Source: Solirubrum puertoriconensis (GTDB lineage Bacteria; Bacteroidota; Bacteroidia; Cytophagales; Hymenobacteraceae). From it: a DNA stretch of 64,000 bases. This document shows positions 59,618-64,000 of this stretch, one piece after another; position 1 is the first letter of the stretch; the number at the start of each line of letters is the position of its first letter. Location: contig NZ_LNAL01000007.1 of assembly GCF_001483135.1 (NCBI RefSeq), positions 767,712 to 831,711 of the forward strand. Reading direction: 5' to 3'. A program made the position numbers and the translations under genes. The notes beneath the pieces were generated by a model that did no database searches, was not told the DNA's origin, and saw only the letters and a list, made by a program, of their open reading frames with translations.

Positions 59618-62600
59618 ATGAACCCAAACCTGACCCTAGCAGGCTTATTTGCGACTAGTTGTGTGTTAGGCGTGGCACAAGCCCAAACGCCCAGCACCGC
59701 TTTCAAATCCGGTACGCGTACAAAAACGATTACTGCTGCACCTCGCGTCAATACAATCATCGACGGCTCAGTTGCGGCTGGCTTAAACCGCAACAGTGGC
59801 CCGCGCCAGCAACCAGTTGCACGCCTGGCTACACTAGCCCGCCCGCTCCCGTCAGGTGGTAACATCAGCTCGGTACAGCTTTGGCGTGATGCTGAGTCTG
59901 GTCTGCCGGTTTTCATTAGCGCGAAACCGAAGCCGTCTGCCAGTCTGCAGCGTAACGCTCAATCGCCAGAGGCAGCCACGTTGGCATTTTTGGGTGAACT
60001 ACGAATCGATTTGCAGGTTCAGCAGCCCGATCAGGAATTTCGCGTTATCGGTATCACACGCGACAATTTAGGCCAGGCACACGTGCGTTTGGAGCAAACC
60101 TGGCGTGGCTTGCCGGTGTACGGGGCAGAGGTAATTGTTCACTTAGGTTCCGACGGACAGCCCAAGTTGTTCTCGGGCCGTCATTACCGCACACCGTCGT
60201 CCGTTTCCACTATTGCCCCCTCGCTTGCTGGCTCTACTGCTGCCGAAACAGCTGCCGGGGCCTTGCGCAGCAAAACGCACGTAACGCAACTCAGCTCCAA
60301 CGAAAAGCAACTGCTCGAATACACTGGCCCAACCACCCAATTGGTAATATACCACCCCGAGGCAAATGCTGCTCCCGTATTGGCGTGGCACGTAACCACC
60401 CGCCCCTCTTTGCTCGAGCGTTGGGAAACTTTGATTGATGCACACACGGGCGGTGTGCTGAAACAATATGAGTCGTCGTGCACTGCTAATGGGCCTCGCA
60501 CGGCACAAGCCCGCGACCTGAATGGCACCACCCGCACCGTAAACACCTACGAGTGGAACAGTCGCTTTTATCTGATCGACGGCGCTCAGCCCATGTTTAA
60601 CCTAGGGCGCTCTACCATGCCCGATGCTCCTGTCGGGGCTTTGCTAACCCTCGACGCCAACAACACGCGAAGCAATAATGCGACGTTGTCGCATGTGGGC
60701 AGCACCAACAATACCTGGAGTAATCCGTCGGCCATTTCGGCCCACACCAACGCGGCCCAGGCTTACAACTATTTCCGCAGCACCTTCAACCGCAACTCCC
60801 TCGATGGCGCCGGCGGCACCATGATTAGTATTGTGCGACTGGCCGACGAGGATGGCACCGGGCTCGACAACGCATTTTGGAATGGCAAATTCATAGCCTA
60901 CGGCGAAGGCAATGTAGGTTTTACACCGCTCGCTGGCAGCCTTGATGTAGCCGGACACGAAATGACCCACGGTGTAGTAGAGAAATCAGCCAACTTGGTG
61001 TACCAAGGCCAGAGCGGCGCGCTCAACGAAAGCATGGCCGACGTATTCGGCTCCATGATGGACCGCAGCGATTGGCTTATAGGCGAAGACGTAGTGCGCC
61101 GTTCCTACTTTCCCAGTGGTGCTCTCCGATCCATGCAAGACCCGCACAACGGCGGTAGCAGCTTAACCGATGCTGGCTTTCAGCCGCGTCACATGTCCGA
61201 GTTTTACACCGGAACGCAGGACAACGGCGGGGTACACATCAACAGTGGTATTCCAAACTGGGCTTTCTTCAAAGTAGCAACTGCCCTAGGTCGCGAGCAT
61301 GCTGAGCAGATTTGGTATCGAGCCCTGACCGCTTACCTAACACGTTCGTCGCAGTTCATTGATTTGCGCTTAAGTGCCATTCAATCAGCCACTGATCTGT
61401 ACGGTGCAAGTTCCTCCGATGTAGCAGCCGTTACGGCAGCCTTCAATGCGGTTGGTATTGTTGGCAGCGTAGCTCCTCCGCCTACCACTACTTTGCCCGC
61501 CAACCCAGGGCCAGATTACATTCTTTCCTACGACACTGCCCCAGGTGTTAATGGCACTTTTTATCGCAGCAATACTGCCGGACAAAGCTTTCAATTGGTT
61601 TCCAATACATCGGCCAAATCCAAACCAAGCATCAACGATGCTGGTACGGTTGCCGTGTTTGTAGATGCTCAGCATCGTTTGCGCACTGTGCAACTCACAG
61701 GCAGTTTTAGTGAGGCGGTTATTCAGAACCAACCTGTTTGGCAAAACGTGGCCATATCAAAGGATGGCACCAAACTAGCCGCTATCACTACAACTCAGGA
61801 CACCTCCATTTATGTATTCAATTTAGTGAATGGACAATCTGTTAAATACAAGCTGTACAATCCCACATCAGCTGGTACGCAAGGCAGCGGTGTTCTATAT
61901 GCTGATGCGCTCGAATGGGACTACTCAGGTGAATACTTGCTTTACGATTCGTACAATGTAATCCGCAACTCGCAGGGTCAGGATATTGATTTCTGGGATA
62001 TTGGGTTCCTCCGTGTCTGGAACACGGCCGCCAACTCCTGGGGTGATGGTCAGATTCAAAAGCTTGTACAAAATCTACCGGCCGGAGTGAGCATCGGTAA
62101 TCCAGTGTTAGCTAAGAACTCCCCCAACATAATGGCGCTCGATTTTTTTGATGCTTCAGCCACAGCGCCTTTTGCCGTATTAGCCATCAACCTCGAAACA
62201 GGTGATGAAGGCACCATTTTCGATGGCAGCAACACAGCAGGTACGCCTAGCTTTAGTAAACTCGACGATAAAATGTTGTTTACAGCGTTGTCAACTAGCG
62301 GTGATACTGTTGTTGCTGTACGTTCTCTACAGAGTAATAAGATTACCCCTTCAGGCAATGCCTCGGTTCTAATTTCTGATGCAAAATGGGGAGTTTGGTA
62401 TTCCCAAGGTCAACGTATCATAACATCCAATCGCTTAGAAACCGAGACTCCCATACCTGGCTTAAAAGCCTATCCCAATCCTACACCTGATTTGCTCACG
62501 CTCGAAGCTGAGGCAAATGCTGAGGTTACTGTAGTTAACCTACTAGGCAGGCCCGTCCGCACAAGCAAAATCATTGCGGGTAGAAGAAACACTATTGACC

Positions 62601-62683
62601 TAAATGGTCTTGCTGCTGGGACATACATTCTAAGAGCAACTGACAAACAGCGGAGCTCTACACGTATGATTGTGAAGAAATAA
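59618..62683 (+). CDS. Secreted thermolysin-family (M4) metallopeptidase with T9SS tail
   Basis: A 1021-residue secreted zinc peptidase. ATG 59618 (MNPNLTLAGLFATSC) gives a signal peptide ending near AQAQ; the frame opens at 59573. A propeptide (about 30-290) precedes the catalytic domain with HEMTH and ESMADVFG, the zinc ligands and catalytic Glu, and later GGVHINSGIPNWAFFK with the second His region. Then follows a beta-propeller-like region of about 300 residues and a C-terminal T9SS domain (YPNPTPDLLTL, GTYILRATD). Substrate is extracellular protein. Confidence 0.9.
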   Translation: MNPNLTLAGLFATSCVLGVAQAQTPSTAFKSGTRTKTITAAPRVNTIIDGSVAAGLNRNSGPRQQPVARLATLARPLPSGGNISSVQLWRDAESGLPVFISAKPKPSASLQRNAQSPEAATLAFLGELRIDLQVQQPDQEFRVIGITRDNLGQAHVRLEQTWRGLPVYGAEVIVHLGSDGQPKLFSGRHYRTPSSVSTIAPSLAGSTAAETAAGALRSKTHVTQLSSNEKQLLEYTGPTTQLVIYHPEANAAPVLAWHVTTRPSLLERWETLIDAHTGGVLKQYESSCTANGPRTAQARDLNGTTRTVNTYEWNSRFYLIDGAQPMFNLGRSTMPDAPVGALLTLDANNTRSNNATLSHVGSTNNTWSNPSAISAHTNAAQAYNYFRSTFNRNSLDGAGGTMISIVRLADEDGTGLDNAFWNGKFIAYGEGNVGFTPLAGSLDVAGHEMTHGVVEKSANLVYQGQSGALNESMADVFGSMMDRSDWLIGEDVVRRSYFPSGALRSMQDPHNGGSSLTDAGFQPRHMSEFYTGTQDNGGVHINSGIPNWAFFKVATALGREHAEQIWYRALTAYLTRSSQFIDLRLSAIQSATDLYGASSSDVAAVTAAFNAVGIVGSVAPPPTTTLPANPGPDYILSYDTAPGVNGTFYRSNTAGQSFQLVSNTSAKSKPSINDAGTVAVFVDAQHRLRTVQLTGSFSEAVIQNQPVWQNVAISKDGTKLAAITTTQDTSIYVFNLVNGQSVKYKLYNPTSAGTQGSGVLYADALEWDYSGEYLLYDSYNVIRNSQGQDIDFWDIGFLRVWNTAANSWGDGQIQKLVQNLPAGVSIGNPVLAKNSPNIMALDFFDASATAPFAVLAINLETGDEGTIFDGSNTAGTPSFSKLDDKMLFTALSTSGDTVVAVRSLQSNKITPSGNASVLISDAKWGVWYSQGQRIITSNRLETETPIPGLKAYPNPTPDLLTLEAEANAEVTVVNLLGRPVRTSKIIAGRRNTIDLNGLAAGTYILRATDKQRSSTRMIVKK

Positions 62684-62705
62684 GACGCAACTCACCTCCG
62701 TCAGA

Positions 62706-62750
62706 AAACGAAAAGCCCTACGCTCATACGAGCGTAGGGCTTTTCGTTTA
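62706..62750 (+). terminator. Intrinsic terminator after the M4 peptidase gene
   Basis: A perfect 20-bp stem (62706-62725 with 62730-62749), loop ATAC. It also reads as a terminator on the other strand. Confidence 0.9.
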
Positions 62751-63271
62751 CATAAACACTACCGTAAGTACTAAAAGCTCGGCAAGTAATAAGAAAGTTA
62801 CATTTGGCCTTAATTAGATTGCTGTTAAACTGGAGGTAGGACATGCTTATATATGAATAGCAGGAGCCAGATATTTATCTCAGCAATAGCATGGATTAAA
62901 CAAAAGCAATTCCTTCTTGCAGAGCTGCAAAGAAATACTTGCTTTTAAGATATGCTTAACTCAGTCTGATGTCTATTTGTACCATGGCGCCAGTTCCAGT
63001 TCCGTTGCGGGGTGCGACCCGGCTTAACGGGCAAGCCAAATGGGGCAGAGAATATTTCTAGAACATCCACTGGTCGGAGGGCTGTCTGCACTCGGCTCGG
63101 AAGCCCGCAGCCCGCGCACCGGTGCCCCACATGCGCTCGATAACGACAGTGGAACCTCTCTAGAGCAAGCAGACCGACAGCGGCGACGATGAAGGGCTGC
63201 GGTAGGGATACAGTCAAGGTATGTCCACACAACGCGGCCCGCGTTGTGCCCCGGGGCGAGGGCGGTGGGGC
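62751..63271. other. Intergenic region next to the rRNA operon
   Basis: About 520 bases. The first 190 are AT-rich, the rest becomes GC-rich toward the rRNA. CACAACGCGG near 63229 is inverted immediately after as CCGCGTTGTG. Frames called here are spurious consequences of GC-rich sequence. No gene is supported. Confidence 0.5.
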
Positions 63272-63336
63272 GGTACAAACAGCCGAGGCCCCGCCGCGGC
63301 GGTTCCTGGAGGGCAGGAACCCGCGGGGGGCCTCGG
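63272..63336 (-). terminator. GC-rich terminator-like hairpin of the rRNA operon
   Basis: CCGAGGCCCC (63283-63292) pairs with GGGGCCTCGG (63327-63336), and GGTTCCTG (63301-63308) with CAGGAACC (63314-63321). On the minus strand, after the 5S 3' end, the stem is followed by CTGTTTGT. It fits the terminator of the 23S-5S transcript. Confidence 0.65.
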
Positions 63337-63350
63337 GCAAGGGACAAGGT

Positions 63351-63460
63351 TGGCGGCGACCGACTCTCCCGCCGGCGAAGGCAGTACCATGGGCGCTCCG
63401 GGGCTTAACGGCTCTGTTCGGAATGGGAAGAGGTGAACACCCGGGCTAAAGCCACCATTG
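63351..63460 (-). rRNA. rrf: 5S ribosomal RNA
   Basis: The plus strand holds the complement of bacterial 5S rRNA: on the minus strand GGTGGC at the 5' end pairs with GCCGCC at the 3' end (helix I), and the conserved CACCTCTTCCCATTCCGAAC and GGGAGAGTCGGTCGC segments are present. Ends are placed by helix I and are accurate to a few bases. It follows the 23S gene in the direction of transcription, separated by about 85 bases. Confidence 0.85.
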
Positions 63461-63544
63461 TCGTAGCGGACATCCCGGCTGGTGAAGCGGCGGGCGCCGT
63501 GGGCTTGTGACGCACGGCCAGCAAACGCAGCGGAAAAATTACGA

Positions 63545-64000
63545 GGCGGTATTCGGAAGCGTTCGGTTCATTAGTACCGCTCGGCTGGCCGTCTCCGGCT
63601 TAAGACCTGCGGCCTATCGACGTGGTGATCTACCACGGACCTTCTTGAACGGAATGCTCATCTTCAGGTGAGTTTCGCACTTAGATGCTTTCAGCGCTTA
63701 TCTCGACCCAGCGTAGCTACCCAGCGCTGCACCTGGCGGCACAACTGGTACACCAGCGGCTGGTCCAACCCGGTCCTCTCGTACTAAGGTCAGGTCCTGT
63801 CAACATTCCAACGCCCGCCACATATAGGGACCGACCTGTCTCACCACGTTCTGAACCCAGCTCGCGTGCCACTTTAATCGTCGAACAGCTTAACCCTTGG
63901 GACCTTCTCCTGCCCCAGGACGTGACGAGCCGACATCTATGTGCCAAACCTCCCCTACGAAATGCGCCCTTGTGGGCCATTAGCGTGGTCGCCCAGGCGT
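63545..64000 (-). rRNA. rrl: 23S ribosomal RNA, 3' part, runs beyond window
   Basis: On the minus strand the sequence matches domains V-VI of 23S rRNA: AGTACGAGAGGACCGG (sarcin-ricin loop) near 63785, GCTGAAAGCATCTAAG near 63690 and CGGTACTAATGAACCG close to the 3' end near 63560. The 5' part lies beyond base 64000. Positions at about 63850-64000 differ from the usual consensus at several conserved sites (see findings), so this part could be divergent or of low quality. The exact 3' end is inferred. Confidence 0.85.

Noticed and set aside
63189..63449. Frames in the 5S rRNA and its flank
   Set aside because: They overlap rRNA and a GC-rich terminator; the translations are rich in Gly, Arg and Pro and have no protein-like pattern.

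Overview
The window looks like high-GC chromosome from a Bacteroidota bacterium of the Cytophagales, most like Hymenobacter. The evidence is Bacteroidota-type promoters (-7 TAnnTTTG, sometimes with a -33 TTG), two secreted peptidases with type IX secretion (T9SS) sorting tails, SusC/TonB-type receptors, an HU(CCDC81)-SPOR membrane protein, bifunctional hisB and hisIE, and the absence of strong Shine-Dalgarno sequences. The genus is inferred from protein resemblance and was not tested.

Layout. 1-3.3 kb: the 3' part of holA, an alpha/beta hydrolase, an Xre/DUF2384-RES toxin-antitoxin pair with a palindromic operator, and a small membrane protein. 3.4-13.4 kb: an envelope-energisation cluster (TPR protein, outer-membrane barrel, HU-SPOR protein, ExbB, ExbD, TonB) followed by folC. 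13.4-24 kb: trmB, a DinB/MDMPI-fold protein, a TrpF-like protein without the catalytic Cys, mnmA, a lipoprotein, a T9SS subtilase, rpe, a TonB-dependent receptor and a DUF2911 protein. 24-31.9 kb: a complete histidine operon, hisG-D-C-B-H-A-F-IE, preceded by a promoter and a His-rich leader peptide, with inverted repeats in most gaps. 32-37 kb: an outer-membrane protein and a polyprenyl-sugar/lipid A-type group (GT2, LAB_N membrane protein, sugar epimerase, GT39). 37-46.4 kb, mostly minus strand: a hypothetical protein beside an AT-rich gap, a TPR protein, gyrA, a lipoprotein, an HD hydrolase, a GNAT-like protein and a Gly/Asn/Tyr/Arg-rich low-complexity protein. 46.5-52.3 kb: an FBPase-like protein with altered metal ligands, an SDR, a YgjP-type metallopeptidase, a DUF3037/HipA-like pair and a heavy-metal-binding lipoprotein. 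52.3-57.4 kb: two acyltransferase-3 genes among decayed phage tail-fibre, holin and endolysin genes, ending at tRNA-Thr. 57.4-62.7 kb: a porin-like barrel and a T9SS thermolysin-family peptidase with a CRP-like palindrome upstream. 62.7-64 kb: the 3' end of an rRNA operon on the minus strand (partial 23S, then 5S, then terminator).

Two patterns run across the window. The palindrome CCTAGG occurs about 85 times by eye (about 1.3 per kb, roughly five times the equal-base expectation), usually as the codons for Leu-Gly and sometimes around a TAG stop codon. Long hairpins also occupy many intergenic gaps, including gaps inside operons.

Broken genes are confined to the phage remnant. The first gene and the 23S rRNA are cut by the window edges.
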